From NCBI RefSeq assembly GCF_017220215.1, contig NZ_CP071130.1, positions 806,001 through 870,000 on the forward strand: a stretch of 64,000 nucleotides of DNA. The letters are read 5' to 3'. The stretch comes from Caballeronia sp. M1242. GTDB taxonomy: Bacteria; Pseudomonadota; Gammaproteobacteria; Burkholderiales; Burkholderiaceae. This document shows positions 54,397-62,520 of the stretch, in pieces. The number at the start of each line of letters is the position of its first letter. The stretch's first letter is position 1. The notes beneath the pieces are model-generated. The model was not told the DNA's origin. It did not search any database and was given only the letters and a program-made list of their open reading frames with translations. The translations under genes were made by a program, and so were the position numbers.

Positions 54397-55377
54397 ATGT
54401 CGTTCGTCATCTGGTCAAGACGCTCCGTGTCGAGCCAGCGCGTGCGCTTCGTCGAGGCGCGCACGGCTCGGACCATCGCCGTCATCGGACTGATTGCGCT
54501 TCTGATCGCCGCGCTCGCGCTCGGCATTGCCATCGGCACGACGTTCGCACGCAGTCATCTCGGCGAGGAGCAGGCGTTCGTGTCGCGCCGTTCCTTTGAG
54601 ATCGAGCAGCTCGGGCGCATCGACGCCGACATCGGCGCGCTCGTGCCGCGCGTCGCGGCGCTCGCGGCTCAGGTCGGCGAGTTGCGCGATTTCGATGCCC
54701 GGCTGAAGGCCGCGCCCGGCGCGGGGACGGCCGCCGGCGTGCACGACGTGCCGCCGCTGCCCGACAGCGAAGGCGCCGCCAGCGCGCTCGACGGCGCGGG
54801 CGGACCCGAACTGCCGCCGCGTCTTTGCAACGCGGAGCGCGCGCACGACGGCACGCCTTCGCAGCGCCTCAAGGATGCGCAAAAGGTCATCGGCTGCCTG
54901 AGCGACACGCTCTCGCAGCTGCAAGGCCAGGCCATCGCGCATTACACCGCGTACATGGCGTTTCCCGGCCGCGATCCCGCGCCCGGCTCGCATTTCGGCT
55001 CGCCGTACGGCAACCGCATCGACCCGTTCACCGGACACGTGAGCTTTCATCCGGGACTCGATCTCGTCGCGCCGACCGGCACGCCGATTCTCGCGAGCGC
55101 GGGCGGGCGCGTCGTTCAGGCGGGCGAGCGCAACGGCTACGGCAACGCGGTGGATATCCGCCACGGAAACGGCACGGTGACGCGCTACGGCCACGCGTCG
55201 CGCATTCTCGTGACCGAAGGCCAGTACGTGATGCCGGGCGACGAGATCGCCGAAGTCGGCTCGACGGGCCGCTCGACCGGGCCGCATCTGCACTTCGAAG
55301 TGATCGTGGGCGGCGCGCAGCTCAATCCGAAGCCTTATCTCATGCTCTTCAGGCAGAAACCCAATGCGCAAGGCTGA
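54397..55377 (+). CDS. M23 (LytM) family peptidase, membrane-anchored
   Basis: A 326-residue envelope protein. One membrane helix (about residues 27-48) is followed by a coiled-coil-like region (55-105), a Pro/Gly-rich linker and a C-terminal LytM domain (about 198-315). Zinc ligands are visible as His218 and Asp222 in SFHPGLDLV and His299 in GPHLHFEV, so it should be an active endopeptidase cutting peptidoglycan cross-links. The next gene overlaps its 3' end by 14 bases and a bactofilin gene follows, a conserved cell-shape arrangement. Confidence 0.92.
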   Translation: MSFVIWSRRSVSSQRVRFVEARTARTIAVIGLIALLIAALALGIAIGTTFARSHLGEEQAFVSRRSFEIEQLGRIDADIGALVPRVAALAAQVGELRDFDARLKAAPGAGTAAGVHDVPPLPDSEGAASALDGAGGPELPPRLCNAERAHDGTPSQRLKDAQKVIGCLSDTLSQLQGQAIAHYTAYMAFPGRDPAPGSHFGSPYGNRIDPFTGHVSFHPGLDLVAPTGTPILASAGGRVVQAGERNGYGNAVDIRHGNGTVTRYGHASRILVTEGQYVMPGDEIAEVGSTGRSTGPHLHFEVIVGGAQLNPKPYLMLFRQKPNAQG

Positions 55378-55720
55378 TTCGAAGCGGGTCTCGCTGAAGC
55401 TGACCCAACATTCCTATGCGCTCACGCCCAAGCGCAGCACCGCGTATATCCCCGGCGTGATCGCGGCCATCTGCGCGATCGGCGCGCTCGTCGCGGCCGG
55501 CTACGCGCTCAAGACCTCGCACGAACAGGCGCGCAAGCTCGACGTGCTCTGCGCGCCGCCCGTCTCCGAGCAAAAACTGCGCGAAGAATTGGCTCATGCG
55601 CAGTTCGCGCTGGAACAGCAGACGGCGGCGCGCGCCGCGCTCGAACAGCGCGCCATGCAAAGCGCCGCGCAGATCGAGCGGCTGCAGACCGACCTCGCCT
55701 TTTTGAAGAAGCAACGCTAA
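55364..55720 (+). CDS. Single-pass membrane protein with coiled coil
   Basis: A 118-residue protein with a basic N-terminus, one membrane helix at about 29-48 (YIPGVIAAICAIGALVAAGY) and a C-terminal coiled coil at about 68-117 (LREELAHAQFALEQQ ... IERLQTDLAFLKKQ). Function is unknown. Its start lies inside the end of the LytM gene and the bactofilin gene follows by 75 bases. It probably bridges the periplasmic peptidase and the cytoplasmic bactofilin scaffold (inference). Confidence 0.82.
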   Translation: MRKADSKRVSLKLTQHSYALTPKRSTAYIPGVIAAICAIGALVAAGYALKTSHEQARKLDVLCAPPVSEQKLREELAHAQFALEQQTAARAALEQRAMQSAAQIERLQTDLAFLKKQR

Positions 55721-55795
55721 CCCATCCGGCCGACCGAGCACGCAATGGCGCGTGATCGTCGGAAGCCATCCTTTACCGCATCGCAAGGAACCGCC

Positions 55796-56233
55796 ATGTT
55801 CTCATCGAAGAAAGATTCGCAAGGCGTCAAGCCGGCCAAGCTCTCCACCCTGATCGCGCAGAATGTCCATATTTCGGGCGACCTCGAATTCAGCGAAGGA
55901 CTGCGCATGGACGGTCAGGTGACCGGCAACGTGACCGGCCGCGCCGGCGACGAATCGCTGCTCGTCGTGAGCGATCAGGGCGCGATTCACGGCAACGTCA
56001 GCGCGTACGACGTCATCATCAACGGCCGCGTGGTCGGCGACGTGATGGTCACGCATTTCGTCGAGCTCCAGTCGAATGCGCATGTGCACGGCAACATCTA
56101 CTATCAGAAGCTGCGCATGGACGTCGGCGCGACGGTCGAAGGCAAGCTGACCAAGCTCGACGCGATGCAGTCGAACGTACCTGCGCTGCCCGCCGCGGAA
56201 GTCGTGCCGCAGCTCGACTACACGGCAAGCTGA
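55796..56233 (+). CDS. Bactofilin (polymer-forming cytoskeletal protein)
   Basis: A 145-residue bactofilin, which forms filaments from a right-handed beta helix and localises cell-wall enzymes. The core (about residues 20-120) shows the repeating hydrophobic ladder VHISGDLEFSEGLRMDGQVTG (start of core), GAIHGNVSAYDVIINGRVVGDV and VHGNIYY. AAGGA precedes the ATG at 55796. Operon with the LytM peptidase and coiled-coil protein. Confidence 0.93.
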   Translation: MFSSKKDSQGVKPAKLSTLIAQNVHISGDLEFSEGLRMDGQVTGNVTGRAGDESLLVVSDQGAIHGNVSAYDVIINGRVVGDVMVTHFVELQSNAHVHGNIYYQKLRMDVGATVEGKLTKLDAMQSNVPALPAAEVVPQLDYTAS

Positions 56234-56376
56234 ACGCCGCGCGCGCGTGCAAATACAGGGCGCGTGGCGCTTCGCGATCCGCTAAGATTTCAGCGATACG
56301 GTCCGCGCGCCCGCGCCTGTCGTGCAATCTTGCAAAATGCGCGTGGCCGATTACATCGAGATAACAAGGGCGCCCC

Positions 56377-57354
56377 ATGCTGGTCAATTGCGCGGCTTAT
56401 CAGAACGGCCGAAAGCTCGCAGACGTACAGATCGACGACATCAATGCGTACCGGGACCTGCCCGACTCGTTCATCTGGGTCGCGTTGAAGGAGCCCGGTC
56501 CGGGCGAGCTCGCGCACATGGCGCATCAGTTCGGCCTGCATGAACTGGCCGTCGAGGACGCGCAACACGGGCATCAGCGGCCGAAGATCGAGGAGTACGG
56601 CGATTCGCTTTTCGCGGTGTTCCATACCGTCGAATTCGACGAGGAAGGCGAACTGCTCGTCGGCGAGATCAACGTGTTCGTCGGGCGCAACTACGTGATC
56701 TCCGTGCGCAACCGCACCACGCAAGGGTTCCAGGAAGTGCGCAAACGCTGCGAGCGCGAGCCGCAGTTGCTCAAGCACGGCCCGGCGTTCGTGATGTACG
56801 CGCTGCTCGATGCCGTCGTTGATCGCTATTTCCCCGTGCTGGAATCACTCGGCAACGCGCTCGACGAAGTGGAAGAACGCATCTTCGAGCGTAACGGCTC
56901 GGCCGCGTCGCGCGAGATCATCGAAGACCTGTACTCGCTCAAGCGCCGCATGACGCTCATGCAGCATCACACGGCGCCGCTGCTCGAAGCCGTGAGCAAG
57001 CTCTACGGCGGGCGGCCGCCCGGCGTGTGCGCGGGCATGCAGGAATATTTTCGGGATGTCTACGACCACCTGCTGCGCATCGTGAAGACGATCGAAGGCC
57101 GCCGGGAAATGATCGTGACGGCCATTCAGGTGAACCTCGGCCTGATCGCGTTGGCGGAAAGCGAAGTCACGAAGCGCCTCGGCTCGTTCGCCGCCCTTTT
57201 CGCGGTCCCGACGATGATCGCCGGCATCTACGGCATGAACTTCCACCGAATACCGGAACTGGACTGGACGTATGGCTATCCGGCATGCATCGGCGCGATG
57301 TTGCTGGTCGATATCGTGCTGTACTGGCGCTTCAAGAAGGCAGGTTGGTTATAA
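56377..57354 (+). CDS. corA: CorA family magnesium/cobalt transporter
   Basis: A 325-residue pentameric divalent-cation channel. The cytoplasmic domain spans about 1-260, ending in the long helix with LYSLKRRMTLMQHHTAPL. Two C-terminal membrane helices follow, the first ending with the selectivity motif GMN at residues 286-288 in IYGMNFHRIP. Basic C-terminal KKAGWL is usual. A complete gene with no operon partner. Its stop codon TAA lies within a perfect TATAAT (57350-57355). Confidence 0.95.
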   Translation: MLVNCAAYQNGRKLADVQIDDINAYRDLPDSFIWVALKEPGPGELAHMAHQFGLHELAVEDAQHGHQRPKIEEYGDSLFAVFHTVEFDEEGELLVGEINVFVGRNYVISVRNRTTQGFQEVRKRCEREPQLLKHGPAFVMYALLDAVVDRYFPVLESLGNALDEVEERIFERNGSAASREIIEDLYSLKRRMTLMQHHTAPLLEAVSKLYGGRPPGVCAGMQEYFRDVYDHLLRIVKTIEGRREMIVTAIQVNLGLIALAESEVTKRLGSFAALFAVPTMIAGIYGMNFHRIPELDWTYGYPACIGAMLLVDIVLYWRFKKAGWL

Positions 57355-57355
57355 T
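57350..57355 (+). promoter_or_regulatory. Possible -10 element (TATAAT) at the corA stop
   Basis: A perfect -10 hexamer, rare in this GC-rich DNA, that overlaps the corA TAA. No good -35 is seen at 17 bases. If used, it would start a leader of about 520 bases before the IF-1 gene. Confidence 0.3.
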
Positions 57356-57880
57356 ACGGGTTCGATGCGAAGTCATCGCAAGAACACAGCATCACTCGCC
57401 GGGCATCGCGCAAGGAACTTTTGCGCGGTTTCCTCTGTCTAAACGGATTCTGTCGCGACGCAGACTCAGTGCTTGGTCACTAGCTTGTCTCAGTAGCTTG
57501 TATTTCCGCTTTCTGACCGCACCTGCCAGTCACAGCAGACCCATTCACCGCATCACACCGCACGTCGGCACTCGCGGCATCGCCCTGAATCTCGGTCGAA
57601 GCCTCGCAGGGAGCCGGCGTCGCCGTCCCGGTCATGCCGGCCAGGGCTTGCCGCTCGAAGGCGAGTTCCGTCGTTCCGGCCTATGCCGTCAAGCTCGCCA
57701 CGAGCCTGAAAGCAAGACGCGGCGCGTTCGTCGTTCGAGCGCGCCGGCTCACGCCCGACTTCGCTTCCGACGCGTTGCAGCGGCGATGCGCTCTGCGCAC
57801 CGTCGCCCGCCAACACTCGCGAATGCCGTTGCGTGGCGTCGAGCGGCGCGGCACCCACTATTACTTGAACAGGAGCTCAA
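57355..57880. other. 526-base region upstream of the second IF-1 gene
   Basis: No protein gene is supported: the open frames here have no binding sites and odd codon use. It may be a long 5' leader for infA or encode an unrecognised RNA. The infA binding site AGGAG is at 57870-57874. Confidence 0.45.
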
Positions 57881-58150
57881 ATGGCGAAAGAAGAACTGAT
57901 CGAACTCGACGGTATCGTTGACGAAGTGCTTCCCGACAGCCGCTATCGCGTGACGCTGGACAATGGCGTCGTCGTCGGCGCGTATGCCTCGGGCCGCATG
58001 CGCAAGAACCACATCCGCATTCTGGCCGGCGACCGCGTGACGCTGGAAATGTCGGTGTATGACATGACGAAGGGCCGCATCAACTTCCGTCACAAAGACG
58101 AACGCGCAAGCGGCGGCGGTGCAGCCCGCGCGCCGATGCGCCGCCGTTAA
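57881..58150 (+). CDS. infA: Translation initiation factor IF-1 (second copy type)
   Basis: An 89-residue OB-fold protein that binds the ribosomal A site at initiation. [24 protein letters not shown] (start), the [24 protein letters not shown] core and RINFRHKDE are IF-1 signatures. It is longer than the usual 72 residues, with a basic Gly/Arg-rich tail ([13 protein letters not shown]), which marks the extra IF-1 found outside the ribosomal protein operons in Burkholderiales. Overlong upstream region may regulate it. Confidence 0.94.
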   Translation: MAKEELIELDGIVDEVLPDSRYRVTLDNGVVVGAYASGRMRKNHIRILAGDRVTLEMSVYDMTKGRINFRHKDERASGGGAARAPMRRR

Positions 58151-58172
58151 ACCAGCCATATCACGCTACACG

Positions 58173-59054
58173 CTACAATCCACGCGCCGACAAGAGCGCG
58201 TTGATTCCCACCGCGAAGCCGTCCTCGTCGTTCGTCGACGAGACGAGGCTCGCGCGTCGTTGCACCGCCTCCGACGCCTGTCCCATCGCAATCGACGTCC
58301 CCGCGATCTCGAACATCGCGATATCGTTGGTCATGTCGCCGAGCACGGCCACGCGCTCGAGCGGCACGTTCCGGCGCTTCGCCAGTTCGCGCACCGCGTC
58401 GCCCTTGTTGGCGAGCAGATGCGTGATGTCGAGGTAATAGCTCTGCGAGCGCGCCGCGTTCGCACGCCCTTCGAGTTGAGTCTGCAACTGCGCTTCGACG
58501 CGTTCGAGCAGCGGCGCGTCCGCTGTCGAACCGACGATCTTGTCGACGGCATCGAGATTCACATCGTCGAAACGCTGCACGAGCACGCCGTCATAGCCGA
58601 CCGTGCGCCGTTCGCGCGGCACATACGCGCCGTCGGGATTGGTCAGATACCACACGTCGCCGACGAACACCCACGCATCCACGCCCGCCGACGCGAGCGC
58701 CTCGAGCGACGTCTGCACGGCATCGCGCGGCAGCTTGTGCGCGGCGAGCACTTCCCACGTGCCCGGCTGAACGAGATTGCCGCCGTTATACGACGCATAC
58801 GGCATGGCGACGCCGAGCGTCTCTACGATATAGCGCATGCCCGCGCCCGGCCGGCTGCTCGCGACGGTGAACTCGACGCCCGCTTGCCGCAGACGCCGCA
58901 CCGCGTCCTTCGCGGGCTCGCTGATCGATTTGTCGGTGTGAAGCAGCGTGCCGTCGCAGTCCGAGACGACGAGCTGGACGTGCGCGAGCGCCTCGAACGC
59001 GGCGGCGGCGTCGCCGCTTATGCTGTGCAAACCGAATTGGCCATTGGCATTCAT
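58173..59054 (-). CDS. Cof-type HAD family hydrolase
   Basis: A 293-residue haloacid dehalogenase-fold phosphatase with a C2B cap. Motif I is VVSDCDGTLLHTDK near residue 30 (nucleophile and acid/base Asp), Thr/Ser motif II is VASSRPG, the Lys of motif III is in ANKGDAV, and motif IV is LGDMTNDIAMFE. It dephosphorylates small phosphates such as sugar phosphates; the exact substrate is unknown. Start 59054 follows AAGGAG by seven bases and overlaps the stop of the ROK gene (ATGA). Part of the leftward zwf cluster. Confidence 0.93.
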   Translation of the reverse strand: MNANGQFGLHSISGDAAAAFEALAHVQLVVSDCDGTLLHTDKSISEPAKDAVRRLRQAGVEFTVASSRPGAGMRYIVETLGVAMPYASYNGGNLVQPGTWEVLAAHKLPRDAVQTSLEALASAGVDAWVFVGDVWYLTNPDGAYVPRERRTVGYDGVLVQRFDDVNLDAVDKIVGSTADAPLLERVEAQLQTQLEGRANAARSQSYYLDITHLLANKGDAVRELAKRRNVPLERVAVLGDMTNDIAMFEIAGTSIAMGQASEAVQRRASLVSSTNDEDGFAVGINALLSARGL

Positions 59055-59884
59055 GAAGGCGCTCCTTCGCGCTGATTGAAGTCGGAGAGTTGGCGAGTCT
59101 CGCGAACCGAGCGCGGATGCCACAGCTTCGCGCCGCCCTCGATGCCCGCCGCGTTCGATACGACCGCCACGTTCGGCGGCAACTCGAAGTTCAGATGCGT
59201 GGCGTTGCCTCCGCCGATCCAGAGCTTGTCGAAATTGACGAGCGTGTCGAGAATGCCGAGCACCTTCTCGACGCGGCGGTTCCAGCGCTTGTTACCCGCT
59301 TTCTCGCGCGCGGCGTTGCCAATGTATTCGTCGTAGGTTCGGCTTTTCGACACCGGATGATGCGCGAGTTCCAGATGCGGCATCAGTTCGCCGTCGCGAA
59401 AGAGCGCGGTGCCCGCGCCCGTGCCGAGCGTCAGCACGAACTCCAGACCACGACCTTCGATAGCCGCGAGTCCTTGCATTTCGGCATCGTTGATCATGCG
59501 CGCCGGCATGCCGCCCAGACGCTGGGAAATCATGTCCGCGAGCGGCACGCGCTGCCAGTATTCGTTGCCGAGATTCGGCGCGGTCAGCACGACGTTATCG
59601 CGCACCACGCCAGGAAAGCCGATCGAGATGTGCGTCGGCGGCTCCGCGAGAATCGGCTGCACGAGCGCGACGAGCGTATCGACGACCACGTCGGGCATCG
59701 CGGGCTTGGGCGTCGGCACGCGCACGCGCTCGCTTTTCATCTCGCCGTCTTCGGACAGCACCGCGGCCTTAAGCCCCGTCCCGCCGATGTCGATGGCGAG
59801 AATGCGGTCCGCCTTCACCGCGCCCTTCGCGGTGCTCGCACGCTTTCTTTGCTTCGTTCGAGTGTCCGTGCTCACGCTGGTCAT
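59051..59884 (-). CDS. ROK family kinase, polyphosphate-glucokinase-like
   Basis: A 277-residue ASKHA-fold sugar kinase. The phosphate loop is LAIDIGGTGLKAAV near residue 30, the catalytic Asp lies in MINDAEMQGLAA, and the adenosine segment is LTLGTGAGTALF. It lacks the zinc motif of most ROK repressors and has no DNA-binding domain. SIGFPGVV and NLGNEYWQRVPLAD are as in polyphosphate-dependent glucokinases. It probably makes glucose 6-phosphate for the next gene product, Zwf. Gene order zwf, kinase, phosphatase, with 16 bases and a 4-base overlap between genes. Confidence 0.88.
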   Translation of the reverse strand: MTSVSTDTRTKQRKRASTAKGAVKADRILAIDIGGTGLKAAVLSEDGEMKSERVRVPTPKPAMPDVVVDTLVALVQPILAEPPTHISIGFPGVVRDNVVLTAPNLGNEYWQRVPLADMISQRLGGMPARMINDAEMQGLAAIEGRGLEFVLTLGTGAGTALFRDGELMPHLELAHHPVSKSRTYDEYIGNAAREKAGNKRWNRRVEKVLGILDTLVNFDKLWIGGGNATHLNFELPPNVAVVSNAAGIEGGAKLWHPRSVRETRQLSDFNQREGAPS

Positions 59885-59900
59885 TGTCGTTATCCAGATT

Positions 59901-61457
59901 TCAGTTCTTCTTGCGGTTGTCGGTCAGCGGCCGCCACGCGCGGCCGTCTTCGGCGAGCAGACGGTCCGCCGCCTCCGGGCCGGCACTGCCCGCCGCGTAG
60001 CCATGCACCGGCAGTTCGCTCTCCGGATGCAGCACGCGATCCACCGCCGCCCACGCCGTCTCGATGCTGTCCGCGCGCTGAAACAGCGTTTCGTCGCCGA
60101 GCATGCAGTCGTAGAGCAGCGTTTCATAGCCCACATTCGCGCGCTCGGCGAAGAAGTCGCCGTAATCGAACGACGAGCGCACCGCGCCCACCTGCATCAC
60201 AGGACCCGGCACCTTGACGTTGAAGTCGAAGGTCGTGCCGTGCGCCGGGTCGATACGCAGCGTGTAGACGTTCGGCGTCAGCTCGTCGACGGGCGTGTCG
60301 CGGAACAGCCGGAACGGAACCGCCTTCAGTTGCACCGATATCTCCGTGCGGCGCTCCGTCAGCCGCTTGCCGGTGCGCAGATAGAACGGCACGCCGGCCC
60401 AGCGCCAGTTTTCGATGAAGACGCGCGCCGCCGCATAGGTTTCGGTGCGGCTGTCCTTCGCGACGCCCGGCTCTTCGCGATAGCCCGGTCCCGCCGCGCC
60501 GGCTTCATATTGCCCGAACACCACGTCCCGCGCCGAAAGCGGTTTCATCGCGTCGAAGACCTCGGCCTTCTTGTCGCGCACGGCTTCGGCGTCGAAGGAA
60601 TTCGGCGGTTCCATCGCCACCATGCCGAGCAGCTGGAAGAGATGGTTCGGCACCATGTCGCGGAACGCGCCGGTCTGCTCGTAGAAGCTGCCGCGCCCTT
60701 CCACGCCGATGGTCTCCGACGCCGTGATCTGCACGTGATCGATGTATTCGCGCCGCCAGACCGGCTCGAACATGGCGTTCGCGAAGCGCACGGCCAGGAT
60801 GCTCTGCACGGTGTCCTTGCCGAGAAAATGGTCGATGCGATAAATCTGCGATTCCTTCGCATACGCGAGGATGCAGCTGTTGAGCGCCTGCGCGGAAGCG
60901 AGGTCGGTGCCGAACGGCTTTTCGATGACGAGCCGCCTGAAGGCGCCGTCTTGCTCCTCCAGAAGCCCGGCGCGCCCGAGATGTTCTGCGATCGGTGCAA
61001 AGAACCGCGCGCTAACCGCGAGATAGAACACGACATTGCGGCTCTTCATCTCGGCGAGACGCGCTTTGAGCCGCTCGAAGGTCCCGTCGTCGTCGAACTC
61101 GCCCGCGAAGTATTCGAGCTTGTTCGCGACGCGGTTCCACGCGTCTTCGTTCAACTTCGACGTATGGAAAGTGCTGGCCTTGTCGGCGGCGAACTTGCGC
61201 AGCGACTCGGTTAGTTCATCGCGCCACGCAGACGTCTCGCGCTCGCCGTGATTCACGCCGATGATCTGCATGTCGTCGTCGAGCAGACCGTCGGCGGACA
61301 GGTTGTAGAGCGCGGGCATCAGAAGCCGCCGCGTGAGATCGCCGCCCGCGCCGAAGATCACGAGCGTGCACGCAGGCGCGCGGCGCTTCGCTGCGGGCGA
61401 CGCTGAAGACGGCTTCGAAGCACTTGCCTGACTGCTATTGTCTGCATCATTCGGCAT
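59901..61457 (-). CDS. zwf: Glucose-6-phosphate 1-dehydrogenase
   Basis: A 518-residue NADP-dependent dehydrogenase, entry to the pentose phosphate and Entner-Doudoroff routes. The coenzyme loop is VIFGAGGDLTRRLLMPAL near residue 33, substrate-binding IEKPFGTDL, and the catalytic RIDHFLGKDTVQ. The N-terminal 30 residues are a Ser/Ala/Lys-rich extension. GAGGAC precedes the ATG at 61457. It is the first gene of the leftward cluster with the glucokinase. Confidence 0.96.
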   Translation of the reverse strand: MPNDADNSSQASASKPSSASPAAKRRAPACTLVIFGAGGDLTRRLLMPALYNLSADGLLDDDMQIIGVNHGERETSAWRDELTESLRKFAADKASTFHTSKLNEDAWNRVANKLEYFAGEFDDDGTFERLKARLAEMKSRNVVFYLAVSARFFAPIAEHLGRAGLLEEQDGAFRRLVIEKPFGTDLASAQALNSCILAYAKESQIYRIDHFLGKDTVQSILAVRFANAMFEPVWRREYIDHVQITASETIGVEGRGSFYEQTGAFRDMVPNHLFQLLGMVAMEPPNSFDAEAVRDKKAEVFDAMKPLSARDVVFGQYEAGAAGPGYREEPGVAKDSRTETYAAARVFIENWRWAGVPFYLRTGKRLTERRTEISVQLKAVPFRLFRDTPVDELTPNVYTLRIDPAHGTTFDFNVKVPGPVMQVGAVRSSFDYGDFFAERANVGYETLLYDCMLGDETLFQRADSIETAWAAVDRVLHPESELPVHGYAAGSAGPEAADRLLAEDGRAWRPLTDNRKKN

Positions 61458-61632
61458 GACGTGGGTGTCCTCATCCGTTGAGCGAAAATGGAAAGACCTC
61501 CGGCGACGCGGCACAGTTCAATCGCGCATCGCTTCTTACGGCGCCTCGTTACGTTCGTAGGCTATCTGTAATTTTCCGCTTCGCGTGTCGTAGAATGCTT
61601 GCGCGACTTCGCAGCACGAGGCCAACACCGAC

Positions 61633-62508
61633 ATGACTTCACCCGACACGCTCATCGACCTGCCCGCCTACTTCGCACGCATCGGCTTTAACGGCGGCGA
61701 CCGCCCCGCGCCCACGCTCGACACGCTGCGCGCGCTGCATCTGCTGCATCCGCAGGCGATACCGTTCGAGAATCTCGACGTGCTGCTCGGCCGGCCGGTA
61801 CGGATCGATCTCGCCTCGATTCAACGCAAGCTCGTCATGAACCGGCGCGGCGGTTACTGCTACGAACACAATCTGCTTTTCCGCAGCGTACTCGAAGCAC
61901 TGGGTTTTCGCGTGAAAAGCTACGCGGGCCGCGTGCTGTGGGGCCGCGATGCGTCGGTCATGCCGCCGCGCTCGCACATGCTGCTCGTCGTAGAGCTGGA
62001 CGAAGGCGCCTTCGTCGCGGATGTCGGCTTCGGCGGCATGACGCTTTCCGCGCCGCTCGCGCTGCAAGGCGGTCTGGAGCAGATCACGCCGCACGGCGCG
62101 TTCAGGCTGCAACGCATCGACTGGGATGCGGGCCTGCCGAATTATCGGATGGAAGCGCTGATCGACGGAATGTGGACGGCCATCTACCGCTTCGACTTCG
62201 ATCCGCAATACGACATCGACTATGAGATGTCGAACTACTTCGTCTCCACGTATCCGCAGTCGATCTTCGTGCATCACCTGCTCGCTGCGCGGCTCGCGCC
62301 GGGGCGCCGCTACGGTCTCTTCGACCAGCGTCTGTCGCTGCACGACGAACGCGACGGCACCACGCATCGCGAAGTGGTCGGCGTCGAAGCGCTTCGGCGC
62401 GTGTTGAGCGAGGAGCTCGGCATTCGTCTGCCCGATGCGGACGGCTCCATCGCTTCGTCCGATCTCGACGCCGCGCTCGCGCGCCTCGCGCAGTCCGATC
62501 CCGCCTGA
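61633..62508 (+). CDS. nat: Arylamine N-acetyltransferase
   Basis: A 291-residue NAT that transfers acetyl groups from acetyl-CoA to arylamines or hydrazines. The catalytic triad is visible: Cys76 in RRGGYCYEHN, His115 in PRSHMLLVV and Asp130 in FVADVGFGG. The N-terminal PFENLDVLLGRP is typical. Full length. It is divergent from zwf and followed 12 bases later by a penicillin-binding protein gene, perhaps co-transcribed without functional link. Confidence 0.94.
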   Translation: MTSPDTLIDLPAYFARIGFNGGDRPAPTLDTLRALHLLHPQAIPFENLDVLLGRPVRIDLASIQRKLVMNRRGGYCYEHNLLFRSVLEALGFRVKSYAGRVLWGRDASVMPPRSHMLLVVELDEGAFVADVGFGGMTLSAPLALQGGLEQITPHGAFRLQRIDWDAGLPNYRMEALIDGMWTAIYRFDFDPQYDIDYEMSNYFVSTYPQSIFVHHLLAARLAPGRRYGLFDQRLSLHDERDGTTHREVVGVEALRRVLSEELGIRLPDADGSIASSDLDAALARLAQSDPA

Positions 62509-62520
62509 CACATCGCGCCG

